Of a stretch of DNA of 52,108 nucleotides, positions 41,236 to 48,979 are shown one piece after another. The stretch's first letter is position 1. Each line of letters starts with the position of its first letter. The position numbers and the translations under genes were made by a program. The stretch comes from JACPFV01 sp038043245 (GTDB taxonomy: Bacteria > Pseudomonadota > Gammaproteobacteria > Nevskiales > Nevskiaceae). The DNA lies in contig JBBTCH010000017.1 in the NCBI GenBank assembly GCA_038043245.1, positions 1 through 52,108 of the forward strand. The letters run 5' to 3'. The notes under the pieces were generated by a model. The model searched no databases. It was not told the origin of the DNA and worked only from the letters and a program-made list of their open reading frames with translations.

Positions 41236-42219
41236 ATGAAGCCTGAACTCAACTCCAGTCTCAACCCCGACCTGCCCGCCCAGCGCGAAGTGCTGAACTC
41301 GGTCGCAGCCGCTGTGCGCGGCTTCATGGACCGCCACACCGCCAGCCGCAAGCTGTGGATGCCCAGCGAGCTGCTGCCCAACACCGCCGAACACGATGCC
41401 GAACTCGCCGCACTGCGCAAGCGCGCCGAAGGCTTGCCCGACAGCGTGCGCGTCGCCCTCGCCCTGAATCTGCTCACTGAAGAAGGTCTGCCGCACTTTC
41501 ACCGCCTGGTCGCACAGTACATGGGCCACGACGGCGTCTGGTCAGACTGGAACAACCTGTGGACGGCGGAAGAAGACCGCCACGGCTGCGTGCTGCGGGA
41601 CTATGTGCGCGACGCCCGCGTATTCGACATGGTCGCGCTCGAGCGCATGCAGTATCAGTACATCGAGTCCGGCTTCAATCCGGAATGGCACGCCGACCCC
41701 TACCGCCTGCTGGCTTACACCAGCCTGCAGGAGAAGGCGACACAGTCCTCGCATTCCAATGCCGGCCGCATCGCCGGCGAATATGAGCCGACGATCCAGC
41801 GCATCCTCGCGCACATCTCGGCCGACGAAGCGCGCCATTACGCGTTCTACCGCGACAGCTTCACCGAAGTGCTGAAGACCGACACCAACCGCGCACTCAC
41901 GGCGCTGGCCTCGGTTGCTCCGGCGCTGGCGATGCCCGGCCACAACATCGAAGGTTTCGCGCAGATGTCCGAAGTCGAGCGCCGCGCCGGCATCTACGGC
42001 CCGCGCGAATATCTCAAGCTGGTCGAGGACCTGATCCGCCACTGGGCGATCGACAAACTCGGCAACCTGTCCGACATCGGTCGCGCCGCGCAGGACAAAT
42101 TGATGCAGCTGCCCAAGCGCATGGCCAAGGTCGCCGACTACATCGAGAAGCGCGCCCACTCGCGTGCGTTCTCCTTCGAGTTCATCTACAAGCGCGCATT
42201 CGAGATGGCGGCAGAGTAA
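41236..42219 (+). CDS. Acyl-ACP desaturase (ferritin-like di-iron)
   Basis: A 327-residue soluble desaturase of the stearoyl-ACP desaturase class, placing double bonds in acyl chains. The di-iron ligand motifs are present: E-E-D-R-H in TAEEDRHG (about residue 112) and D-E-A-R-H in ISADEARHYAFY (about 198). The WNNLWTAEED context and the C-terminal KRAHSRAFSFEFI are typical of bacterial members. It lies 25 nt after folE, possibly co-transcribed, and 45 nt before an SDR gene, which may modify the same lipids. Confidence 0.92.
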   Translation: MKPELNSSLNPDLPAQREVLNSVAAAVRGFMDRHTASRKLWMPSELLPNTAEHDAELAALRKRAEGLPDSVRVALALNLLTEEGLPHFHRLVAQYMGHDGVWSDWNNLWTAEEDRHGCVLRDYVRDARVFDMVALERMQYQYIESGFNPEWHADPYRLLAYTSLQEKATQSSHSNAGRIAGEYEPTIQRILAHISADEARHYAFYRDSFTEVLKTDTNRALTALASVAPALAMPGHNIEGFAQMSEVERRAGIYGPREYLKLVEDLIRHWAIDKLGNLSDIGRAAQDKLMQLPKRMAKVADYIEKRAHSRAFSFEFIYKRAFEMAAE

Positions 42220-42264
42220 ACACTGCTATTCCCGCGCCCGCGGGAACCTAGTAGTCTGCGCGGC

Positions 42265-43101
42265 ATGAGAAACCTCTTGGACAAACGCGTCTTAATCACG
42301 GGCGCTGGCAGTGGCTTGGGTCGTTCATTGGCGCTGCTGTTCGCCAAAAACGGCTGGCGTGTCGCCTGCAGCGACCGCGATGCCGCAACCGCGCAAGCGA
42401 CTCAGAAGGAGATCGGCGACAAGGCCATCGCCATCGCGCTTGACGTCACGTCCGACGACTCGTTCGTCAACGCAGTCGAAACCCTGAAGAAAAGCTGGGG
42501 CGGACTCGACGTGCTGATCAACAACGCCGGCGTCGGCAGCAGCGGCACGGTGGAGGACGCGCCGCAGTCGCAGTGGGACTGGGTGATGAACATCAATCTT
42601 TATGGCTGCCTGCGCGGCGCGCGCGCGGTGATTCCGTTGATGAAGGCGCAGAACGGCGGACATATCGTCAATGTCGCCAGTTTCGCCGGCATCGCCAACC
42701 CGCCGGCGATGGCCAGTTACAACGTCGCCAAGGCGGCGGTGGTCTCGCTGTCGGAGACGCTGCGCTTCGAGCTGTACGCGCATGGCATCGGCGTCAGTGT
42801 AGTCTGCCCTGAATTCTTCAAGACCAATCTGATGGCCACCAGCCAGGTGACGGCGCCCGCGGGTTCGTCCGGCGCATCGCCGCAGATCGAGAAAATCGTC
42901 GGCCGCCTGATGGACCGCGCCACCATCACCGCTGAAGACGTCGCGACCGATATTTTCGAAGCGGTGCGGAGCAACCGTTTCATGGTGATCCCGCATCCCG
43001 AGGCGCTGCAGCGCTGGCGCTTCAAGCGTTTCTTCCCCGAGCAGTTCTTCAGGGCGGCACAGAAATCGACGGTGAAGTTTCTGGCTAAACCGAACAGCTA
43101 G
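42265..43101 (+). CDS. SDR family NAD(P)-dependent oxidoreductase
   Basis: A 278-residue SDR enzyme: TGAGSGLGRS (about 10-19) for the cofactor, NNAG near residue 88, the catalytic Ser of VASFAG and YNVAK (about 150-154). The longer C-terminal part with HPEALQRWRFKRFFPEQFFR is seen in SDRs acting on hydrophobic substrates. Its stop overlaps the convergent crotonase stop by 4 nt. A GC palindrome TTCCCGCG-CC-CGCGGGAA sits upstream (42229-42246), possibly a weak terminator of the desaturase transcript. Confidence 0.92.
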   Translation: MRNLLDKRVLITGAGSGLGRSLALLFAKNGWRVACSDRDAATAQATQKEIGDKAIAIALDVTSDDSFVNAVETLKKSWGGLDVLINNAGVGSSGTVEDAPQSQWDWVMNINLYGCLRGARAVIPLMKAQNGGHIVNVASFAGIANPPAMASYNVAKAAVVSLSETLRFELYAHGIGVSVVCPEFFKTNLMATSQVTAPAGSSGASPQIEKIVGRLMDRATITAEDVATDIFEAVRSNRFMVIPHPEALQRWRFKRFFPEQFFRAAQKSTVKFLAKPNS

Positions 43102-43838
43102 GCCGCGTTCACCGGGCGTTTGCCGCGCGCCGCAGCCTTCAGCCCCATCCACAACGCATCCGCCAGATCGAGCGGGACACTGCAGCGGATGGTGCGGATC
43201 AGGTCACGGCGAATCCTGCGCTTCGACGCGGCATGAGCCGGCATGTCGAGCTTGGCGAATTCGGCGGCGCATTGCCGCGCGCGTGCCATCAGCGCTGGCG
43301 CCTCCACGAGTTCGTCGAAAAAACCGGCCTCGCGGGCGACGTCCACCGGAAAATATTTCGACAGCGTCACCGCGCACTGGTAGTCCGCCGGTCGCAGACG
43401 GTGTCGCAGCATCGCTGCGGCGACACGCGGCATGGTCAGGCCCAGTGCCACCTCGTTGGCCGACACTTTGAAATCACCGCGCGTTCCGATCACGTAATCG
43501 GACGAGAGCATCAGGAACACGCCCATCGCCAGCACGTGGCCGTTGCAGGCGGTGATCACCGGATAGGGATAGCTCAGGATCCGTGCCGTGATCGAGTAGC
43601 CGGCGTGCAGCATGCGCAGCGTGTCGAGGCCACCGGCTTTCATCACCTTGAGATCGAAGCCGGCGGAGAACACCTCTTCGCGGCCGGTGAAGATGACGAG
43701 GGCGCGGTCGGCCTCGGCGCGGTCCAGCGCCGCATTGAGTTCGCGGAATATCGCTGGCGACAGCGCATTGCGCTTGCCGTCGTCGAGCTGGATCGTGGCG
43801 ATGCCGTCTTGCAGGCTGTAGCGGACATGCGAGTTCAT
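43098..43838 (-). CDS. Crotonase/enoyl-CoA hydratase family protein
   Basis: A 246-residue crotonase-fold protein. The two oxyanion-hole segments are visible: EEVFSAGFDLKVM (about 54-66) and ACNGHVLAMGVFLML (about 94-108). NEVALGLTMPR supplies a glutamate near the usual catalytic position, so hydratase or isomerase activity is possible, but specificity cannot be assigned. It is downstream of acyP on the same strand with a 64-nt gap. Confidence 0.9.
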   Translation of the reverse strand: MNSHVRYSLQDGIATIQLDDGKRNALSPAIFRELNAALDRAEADRALVIFTGREEVFSAGFDLKVMKAGGLDTLRMLHAGYSITARILSYPYPVITACNGHVLAMGVFLMLSSDYVIGTRGDFKVSANEVALGLTMPRVAAAMLRHRLRPADYQCAVTLSKYFPVDVAREAGFFDELVEAPALMARARQCAAEFAKLDMPAHAASKRRIRRDLIRTIRCSVPLDLADALWMGLKAAARGKRPVNAA

Positions 43839-43902
43839 GCTGCACCCGTCGCGGTTGTCGTTGGGTTTTGCAGGCTAGCAAACCCCGCCGCAGAAAGGCC
43901 CA

Positions 43903-44175
43903 TTACCGTCGCACCTCGAATCCGCCGCCCGCGTCGTCGCTGCTGGCCGTCCACTCCACTGCCGTCACACTTGCCGCCGGCGGTCCGCGCTGCAGCCAGA
44001 TGCGGAATTTCTCCAGCGCCGCCGCCTCGCCGCGGGCCAGGCCTTCGACGCGGCCGTCCGCCAGATTCCGGACCCAGCCGTCGATGCCCAGCCGCTGCGC
44101 CTCGCCGGCCGCGGACTGGCGGAAAAAAACGCCCTGCACCCGGCCGCTGACCTTGAATCGGTATGATTCGCTCAC
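43903..44175 (-). CDS. acyP: Acylphosphatase
   Basis: A 90-residue acylphosphatase hydrolysing carboxyl-phosphate bonds. The phosphate loop with catalytic Arg, GRVQGVFFRQSA (about 11-22), and catalytic Asn in DGWVRNLADGRVE (about 32-44) are intact. The start is GTG, complement of 44173-44175, with TTAGGA upstream. That GTG directly abuts the ATG of the divergent gene, leaving no spacer between the two coding regions. Confidence 0.93.
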   Translation of the reverse strand: MSESYRFKVSGRVQGVFFRQSAAGEAQRLGIDGWVRNLADGRVEGLARGEAAALEKFRIWLQRGPPAASVTAVEWTASSDDAGGGFEVRR

Positions 44176-44790
44176 ATGGGAATCCTAAGCCGCCTGCAGT
44201 CCATCCGCCGCGCCGGCGAGTCGCTGGTTGCCGAGCGCCTGAATGGCGAGGCGCTGTCGCTGTCCGCGGAAATCCCCGGCAGCAAGGGACCGCTGTGGCA
44301 GATGCAACTGGAGATGAAGTCCGAGCCTCAGGCCGGCGGCGAACGCCTGCGGCTGCGCGCACATTTCAAGCTCAGCTTGCGCAAGGCTTTGCCCGCGCCA
44401 GGTGATGCGCAAGCTGCATCGAGCCTGCCCGCACGTGTGGGTCAGTGGGTTGAACGCCGACTGGATACGCCGCTGATGCAGACGCTGGCCGCGCCGCTGC
44501 TGGATCGTGAACTCAATACCTGGGTGGAGATGCAGACTTCCACCGCCGCGCTCGACGCTGGCGCAAAAGCCCTGCTGCCGACACAGCTGGCACGGCTGGG
44601 CATCGAGCCGAAGAACGATCAGCCGGTGCAGGCCTGGGCGGGTGAACTGCGCGGCGCCAAGCCCGGCTTCGCGCAAATGACGCTGCTGCAACTGGACCAG
44701 CGCCACATCCCGCCGAACCTTCAGCAAGTGTTTGCCGACCGGCCGTTCCAGCTGTCCGCGGCCATCGTCAACGTCATCGAAGAAGCCTGA
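44176..44790 (+). CDS. Conserved hypothetical protein
   Basis: A 204-residue protein I do not recognise. It has no signal peptide or membrane segment; it is rich in Leu, Ala and Gln with alternating amphipathic strands early (LSLSAEIPGSKGPLWQMQL) and a helical second half (LLDRELNTWVEMQTSTAALD). It starts back-to-back with acyP. A TATGAT -10-like box (44162-44167) ends 8 nt before the ATG, so a leaderless mRNA is plausible. Its stop is 1 nt before the cNMP-binding gene, suggesting a joint function. Confidence 0.75.
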   Translation: MGILSRLQSIRRAGESLVAERLNGEALSLSAEIPGSKGPLWQMQLEMKSEPQAGGERLRLRAHFKLSLRKALPAPGDAQAASSLPARVGQWVERRLDTPLMQTLAAPLLDRELNTWVEMQTSTAALDAGAKALLPTQLARLGIEPKNDQPVQAWAGELRGAKPGFAQMTLLQLDQRHIPPNLQQVFADRPFQLSAAIVNVIEEA

Positions 44791-44791
44791 G

Positions 44792-45295
44792 ATGGAATCC
44801 CCGATGGACCAGGCGGTCATGAGCCGTTACCGCCATATCCTGGAAAACTCGGTGGTGTTCAAGGGACTGGATCCGGCGGCGCTGGACAACATCGCCCAGC
44901 GCGGATTGCTGCTCGATGCCAGGCCAGACGATCTGTTGGTCTACGAAAACATGCGTGCAGGTCCGGGGCTGTACATCGTGCTGGCCGGCGAAGTCGAAGT
45001 GTTTCAGGCCGACCCTTCGACCCCTGAAAAACCCTTGGCGCGCGGCGCGCACCTCAACACGCTCGGGCCTGGCGAATGCCTGGGCGAATATTCCCTGATC
45101 GACGGCGAGGCCACTTCAGCCTCGGTGCGGGCGCTGGTCGAGACCAAGCTGTTCTTTCTTTCGCGCGGCCACTTTCTCTCCGTCACCGACAACGATGCCG
45201 TGGTCGGCCGCATCATCTATCGCAACCTGCTGGTGTTCCTGATCGAGCGGCTGCGCCATAAAGACAAGGAACTCAACTTGCTGCTGATGAAATAG
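44792..45295 (+). CDS. Cyclic-nucleotide-binding-domain protein without DNA-binding domain
   Basis: A 167-residue protein with a Crp-like cNMP-binding beta-barrel (about 20-140): VVFKGLDPAALDNIA, GLYIVLAGEVEVF and the phosphate-cassette-like LGPGECLGEYSLIDGEATSASVRA (split: LGPGECLGEYSLIDGE, then ATSASVRA). No helix-turn-helix follows, so it is not a Crp-type regulator but may sense a nucleotide for a partner protein. The ATG at 44792 is 1 nt after the preceding stop, so translation is coupled to the unknown protein. An in-frame MDQ four codons later is an alternative start. Confidence 0.88.
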   Translation: MESPMDQAVMSRYRHILENSVVFKGLDPAALDNIAQRGLLLDARPDDLLVYENMRAGPGLYIVLAGEVEVFQADPSTPEKPLARGAHLNTLGPGECLGEYSLIDGEATSASVRALVETKLFFLSRGHFLSVTDNDAVVGRIIYRNLLVFLIERLRHKDKELNLLLMK

Positions 45296-45309
45296 GCCGC
45301 GCGCTCCCC

Positions 45310-46653
45310 GTGCCTCACACTTCCCTCTTCCCGCCGCCAGCGCGGCGCGAACAGATATTGCATCTCGCACTGCCGATCATCGGCGGCATGATGTCGCAGA
45401 ACCTGCTGAACCTCGCCGACGCCTGGATGGTCGGCAGCCTCGGTGAGGCCGCGCTGGCCGCGACCGGCATCGCCAACTTCCTCAATTTCATGGCGGTGGC
45501 TTTCATCACCGGCATCTCGCCGGCGGTGCAGGCCATCGCCGCACGGCGCATCGGCGAGGGCCGGGGCGATGAAGCCGCCGCGCCGCTCAACGGCGGGCTG
45601 ATGCTGTCCATCCTCATCGGTCTGCCGCTGACGCTGATCCTGGTCATCGCCGCACCGTGGATGCTGGCCGCGCTCAATCCCGACCCCGCCGTCGTCCATG
45701 AAGGCACGGCCTACCTGCAATGGCGGCTGGTCGCCATCGTCGCCGTCGGCATGAACTTCTCGTTCCGCGGCTACTGGAGCGCACTCAAGCTCGCGAAGTA
45801 CTACATGTACACGCTGGTCTTGATGCACGTGCTCAATGTGATCTTCAGCTACTCGCTGATTCATGGATTGTTCGGCCTGCCGCGCATGGGCACCGCCGGC
45901 GCGGGCCTCGGCACCACGCTGGCGATCTTCGTCGGCACCGCGGCCTACGTCTGGATTGCGCAGACGCGCCAGCCGGTACAGGGCCTGATGACGCGCTTGC
46001 CGACGCCGGAACAGTTCAAGTCCCTGCTCAAGCTCGGACTGCCCTCGTCGGTGCAGCAGCTTTTGTTCTCCTCTGGTTTCGTCGCGCTGTTCTGGATCAT
46101 CGGCCTGGTCGGCACCGCCGAACTCGCCGTCGCCAACGTACTGGTGACCATCACCCTCACCGCCATCCTGCCGGCCATCGGCCTTGGCATCGCCGCGACC
46201 ACGCTGGTCGGACAGGCACTGGGCCGCAAGGACGCTGATGACGCGCATCGTTGGGTCTGGGATGTGTTCAAGGTCGGCCTGTGGATTTTCGTCCCGCTCA
46301 GTCTGGGCATGGTGTTGTTCGCCGACTTCGATCTGCGCTTCTTCCTGCGCGAGCAGCATCTGGTGGACCTCGGCCGCCTGCCCTTGCAGCTGGTGGGCGC
46401 CACCATCGCGCTCGATGGCCTCGGCCTGATCATGATGAACGCCCTGCTCGGCGCTGGCGACAGCAAGCGTGTGATGGTCGTCGCCGTCGGCCTGCAATGG
46501 TTTTTGTTCCTGCCCATCGCTTATCTGCTCGGCCCAGTGTTTGGTTTCGGCTTGTTCGCAATCTGGATTGCGCTGGGGACTTCGCGCCTGATCCAGACAG
46601 CGGTTTTCACCGCAGCGTGGGAAAAGCGCGCTTGGGTGCATATCAAGATTTGA
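45310..46653 (+). CDS. MATE family efflux transporter
   Basis: A 447-residue membrane protein of the MATE (DinF/NorM) family, with about 12 transmembrane segments in two homologous halves. The N-terminal half has LPIIGGMMSQNLLNLADAWMVG and the second half has LKLGLPSSVQQLLFSSGF, the internal repeat of that first helix. It probably exports cationic compounds using Na+ or H+. The start is GTG with no clear ribosome binding site, 14 nt after the cNMP-binding gene, so co-translation is possible. Confidence 0.92.
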   Translation: MPHTSLFPPPARREQILHLALPIIGGMMSQNLLNLADAWMVGSLGEAALAATGIANFLNFMAVAFITGISPAVQAIAARRIGEGRGDEAAAPLNGGLMLSILIGLPLTLILVIAAPWMLAALNPDPAVVHEGTAYLQWRLVAIVAVGMNFSFRGYWSALKLAKYYMYTLVLMHVLNVIFSYSLIHGLFGLPRMGTAGAGLGTTLAIFVGTAAYVWIAQTRQPVQGLMTRLPTPEQFKSLLKLGLPSSVQQLLFSSGFVALFWIIGLVGTAELAVANVLVTITLTAILPAIGLGIAATTLVGQALGRKDADDAHRWVWDVFKVGLWIFVPLSLGMVLFADFDLRFFLREQHLVDLGRLPLQLVGATIALDGLGLIMMNALLGAGDSKRVMVVAVGLQWFLFLPIAYLLGPVFGFGLFAIWIALGTSRLIQTAVFTAAWEKRAWVHIKI

Positions 46654-46697
46654 GACGGACCGAGGCGTTAAACTGCGCAACGTAACGGAGGTGTGTC

Positions 46698-46922
46698 ATG
46701 GACATCGTGCATCTTGATCTACCCAAAAGCGTCGTCCAGCAGGCGCAGAAAATCACCGGCGAACGCAGCGCCAGTGCTGCGCTGACCGCACTGGTTCGCA
46801 AACCAGCTTACAAGGCCGACTTCAAGCGCGGCCTTCAGCAGTCCCTGCGGGAAGAGCGCGGTGGACGCGGAAAAACTTTCAACAACGCGAGAGCGGCCGT
46901 CGCCTATCTGAAAAGCCTGTGA
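46698..46922 (+). CDS. Antitoxin of a type II toxin-antitoxin pair
   Basis: A 74-residue protein with an N-terminal strand MDIVHLDLPKSVVQQAQ that could form a ribbon-helix-helix-like DNA-binding fold, and a basic C-terminus. I do not recognise the family by itself; the role is inferred from the overlapping YafQ-type toxin downstream (GTGA, 46919-46922). A strong GGAGGT ribosome binding site (46687-46692) precedes it. Confidence 0.8.
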   Translation: MDIVHLDLPKSVVQQAQKITGERSASAALTALVRKPAYKADFKRGLQQSLREERGGRGKTFNNARAAVAYLKSL

Positions 46923-47212
46923 AGCAAATCCGCGCCCTGCCCCGCTTCGCGCGGGACTTGAGGCGGCTTAAGCGCGAACTTCCTCGGAATACACTCGACT
47001 TTGAAATCCTGGAATACGTTCTGGAATTTCTGTCCGAAGGAAAACCGCTGCCGGAAGTCTTCCGCGATCACGCTCTTCGTGGCGAATGGTCAGGACTGAG
47101 GGAATGCCATCTCGACGCGGATTGGCTGTTGATCTACCGCGTGAAGCCCGATGCGATCGTTCTACATCGCACCGGCACGCATCAGCAGATGTTCAAGCGC
47201 GCCAAACGCTGA
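46919..47212 (+). CDS. YafQ-type RelE-superfamily mRNA interferase toxin
   Basis: A 97-residue toxin with a GTG start inside the antitoxin stop. The segment DHALRGEWSGLRECHLDADW, then LLIYRV, then LHRTGTHQQMF lines up with E. coli YafQ. The catalytic set expected there (two His, the Asp-Trp pair, the His of GTH and the closing Phe) is all present, so it should cut mRNA in a ribosome-dependent way. Normal translation coupling with the antitoxin is seen. Confidence 0.92.
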   Translation: MKQIRALPRFARDLRRLKRELPRNTLDFEILEYVLEFLSEGKPLPEVFRDHALRGEWSGLRECHLDADWLLIYRVKPDAIVLHRTGTHQQMFKRAKR

Positions 47213-47250
47213 AAGTTGCGGGTAGAATTTCTTTAGGTTGTAGTTGCAGG

Positions 47251-47303
47251 GCGGGTCTAGACCCGCTTTCCGCGACAGGTGGGTTACGCTTCGCTAACCC
47301 ACC
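47251..47303. repeat. Two adjacent palindromes in the spacer after the toxin-antitoxin genes
   Basis: GCGGGTCTAGACCCGC (47251-47266) is a perfect 16-bp palindrome followed by TTTCC and may end the toxin transcript. GGTGGGTTA-CGCTTCGC-TAACCCACC (47278-47303) is a 9-bp stem of a form that is widely dispersed in proteobacterial genomes. Both sit in the 120-nt gap before the gene cassette. Confidence 0.7.
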
Positions 47304-47332
47304 CTACTGCACTGAAGGCTGGCGTTAGCACT

Positions 47333-47641
47333 ATGACCAACGAGGAGGTGATTTCATGGATTCTCTATGCCATCTCTTTGGCAACCGGCCAAGGTCCTGT
47401 CTCTCAGAGCGAAATCTCTCATGTTGCAGACGGCATCAACCACGCCGTGCCTACTGGCGCTGAATTCAAACTCGCATTTGGTTGGCTCATCTCAAACGGA
47501 TGGGTCGCATGTGCCGAACGTAAATACTTTGTTACGAGCAAGGGTAGTGAGGCGATGGAGCGTGCTCGCCGAGGTCGCACAACCACCATGTCTGTGTGGA
47601 AGGCATTAGTAGTAGAGGTAAGAAATGCCTCGGCCGCATAG
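47333..47641 (+). CDS. Small cassette-encoded protein of unknown function
   Basis: A 102-residue protein I do not recognise. It looks like a small winged-helix-like domain: NEEVISWILYAISLATG, SEISHVADGINHAVP, then GWLISNGWVACAERKYFVTS, which resembles the wing of a DNA-binding domain; this is only a shape comparison. The ATG follows the cassette boundary by 8 nt, and the stop is immediately followed by the attC. Codon use is less GC-rich than in flanking genes, which fits a mobile cassette. Confidence 0.8.
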   Translation: MTNEEVISWILYAISLATGQGPVSQSEISHVADGINHAVPTGAEFKLAFGWLISNGWVACAERKYFVTSKGSEAMERARRGRTTTMSVWKALVVEVRNASAA

Positions 47642-47704
47642 TGCTAACCAGCGCTTCTACCCGAGGACTTCGCCTTCCGGCGAAGCCCCGGGTGAAGCTA
47701 GGCG
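47642..47704 (+). other. attC recombination site of the cassette
   Basis: R'' TGCTAAC (47642-47648) pairs with GTTAGCA (47704 G plus the cassette's 5' TTAGCA). An unpaired spacer (CAGC opposite TAGGC) follows. The L boxes GCTTC (47653-47657) and ACCCG (47659-47663) pair with CGGGTGAAGC (47689-47698), leaving T47658 extrahelical. A terminal stem CTTCGCC-TTCC-GGCGAAG completes it. This is the folded-attC architecture; the core ends differ somewhat from the GTTRRRY consensus. Confidence 0.75.
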
Positions 47705-48979
47705 CTAAGTCAGCTTCACCCCAAACAAATCCCGCGAGCGGCGCCAGATGTAAGTGACGGTGGCCATGGTCACTGCGCCGCCGAACAACACCGACGGCAC
47801 CGTGCCCATCAGCTTGGCGGCAAGGCCGGACTCGAACGCGCCGAGCTCGTTCGAGGTGCTGACGAACAGGCTGTTGACCGACTGCACGCGGCCGCGCAGG
47901 TGATCGGGCGTCATCACCTGCAGGATGGTCTGGCGGATGATGACGCTGATGCTGTCGAACGCGCCGGTGAGGAACAGCATCGCCGCCGACAGCCAGAAGC
48001 TCTTGGATACCGCGAACACCAGCGTCGCCAGGCCGAAACCCGCCACCGCCCACAACAGATTCCGCCAGGCGTGGTGGACCGGCGTGTAGTACGCGCACAC
48101 CAGCATGGTCAGAAGCGCACCGATACTGGGCGCGGCGCGCAGGATGCCGAGACCCTCGGGGCCGACGACGAGGATGTCGCTGGCGAACACCGGCAGGATG
48201 GCGACGACACCGGCGAACAGCACGCTGAACATGTCCAGCGAAATGGCGTAGAGCAGGATGCGCGTCTTGAACACGTAATCGAGCCCTTCGCGCAGGCTTT
48301 GCCAGACGTTGTCGGCGAATGCGCCCTGCGGCGGTGCGTGCCGCGGGGCGATGCCGGTGATCAGCCACAGCGCGAGCACGAACATGGCCACCACCACGGC
48401 CAGCGTGCCGGTGAGCGAGAACGCGGCGATCAGGAATCCGGCGCAGGCCGGACCCAACACCGCACCGGCCTGCCAGAAGGTGCTGATCCAGGTCGATGAA
48501 TTGGGATAGATCTTGCGCGGCACCAGAAACGCTTTCAGCGACGAGCCCGCCGGCGAGTAGATGCCGCGCGCAAGGCCCAGAACGAAAATCGTGCTGTAGA
48601 TCGCCAGCAGCAGCTGGGTCTGAGACAAGCTGTCGCGCAGTGCAGGCCGCATGACCCACAGCAGCACGGCTGATCCGAACAGGATCACCAGCAGCGAAGA
48701 TTTCATCAGCCGGACTTTCTCGCGGCGGTCGGCCAGATGCCCGCCGAACAGCGCCAGCGCCATGAACGGAACCGCTTCGGCCAGCCCGACCAGACCCAGC
48801 ATTAATGGATCGCCGGTGATGCGGTACAGCTCGTAGCCGAGCGCGACTTCCTGGATCAGGATCGCCGCGGTGATGAGGAAAGTGGCGAAGCCGAGGCGGC
48901 GAAATTCGGGGTAACGCAGCGCTGCAAACGCATCGGCCCTCAACCAAAGTACCTCGCGCGGATCGCCTTCAATCCCCAC
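47705..48979 (-). CDS. MFS transporter (EntS/drug-efflux-like)
   Basis: A 424-residue major facilitator with 10-12 hydrophobic helices and the MFS loop GGHLADRREKVRLM after helix 2. The early RYPEFRRLGFATFLI and the mid-protein loop pattern resemble exporter families such as EntS/MFS_3. The start is GTG at 48979 or, more tightly coupled, TTG at 48943, which overlaps the deacetylase stop as TTGA. Its last codon and stop directly abut the integron cassette. Substrate unknown. Confidence 0.88.
   Translation of the reverse strand: MGIEGDPREVLWLRADAFAALRYPEFRRLGFATFLITAAILIQEVALGYELYRITGDPLMLGLVGLAEAVPFMALALFGGHLADRREKVRLMKSSLLVILFGSAVLLWVMRPALRDSLSQTQLLLAIYSTIFVLGLARGIYSPAGSSLKAFLVPRKIYPNSSTWISTFWQAGAVLGPACAGFLIAAFSLTGTLAVVVAMFVLALWLITGIAPRHAPPQGAFADNVWQSLREGLDYVFKTRILLYAISLDMFSVLFAGVVAILPVFASDILVVGPEGLGILRAAPSIGALLTMLVCAYYTPVHHAWRNLLWAVAGFGLATLVFAVSKSFWLSAAMLFLTGAFDSISVIIRQTILQVMTPDHLRGRVQSVNSLFVSTSNELGAFESGLAAKLMGTVPSVLFGGAVTMATVTYIWRRSRDLFGVKLT

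Larger units (their letters stand above)
47325..47704 (+). mobile_element. Lone integron-type gene cassette
   Basis: A 380-bp unit with the layout of an integron cassette: it begins TTAGCA right after a G (47324), holds one ORF starting 8 nt in, and ends in an attC hairpin (47642-47704). The 5' TTAGCA and its preceding G are the exact complement of TGCTAAC at the start of the hairpin, as expected because integration splits the attC core between G and TT. No integrase gene or further cassette lies in the window. The right junction is exactly at the stop codon of the MFS gene. Confidence 0.75.

Noticed and set aside
42229..42246. Palindrome TTCCCGCG-CC-CGCGGGAA as a rho-independent terminator
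   Set aside because: The 2-nt loop is too tight and no T-tract follows. It is at most a weak hairpin or repeat remnant.
46667..46673. GTTAAAC before the toxin-antitoxin genes as another cassette core site
   Set aside because: It fits GTTRRRY, but no complementary R'' or attC hairpin follows the toxin gene, so the pair cannot be called a cassette.
45217..46680. Open frame of 487 codons opposite the MATE transporter
   Set aside because: The translation is rich in Gln, His, Asp and Arg with no domain, the typical mirror of a hydrophobic GC-rich gene.
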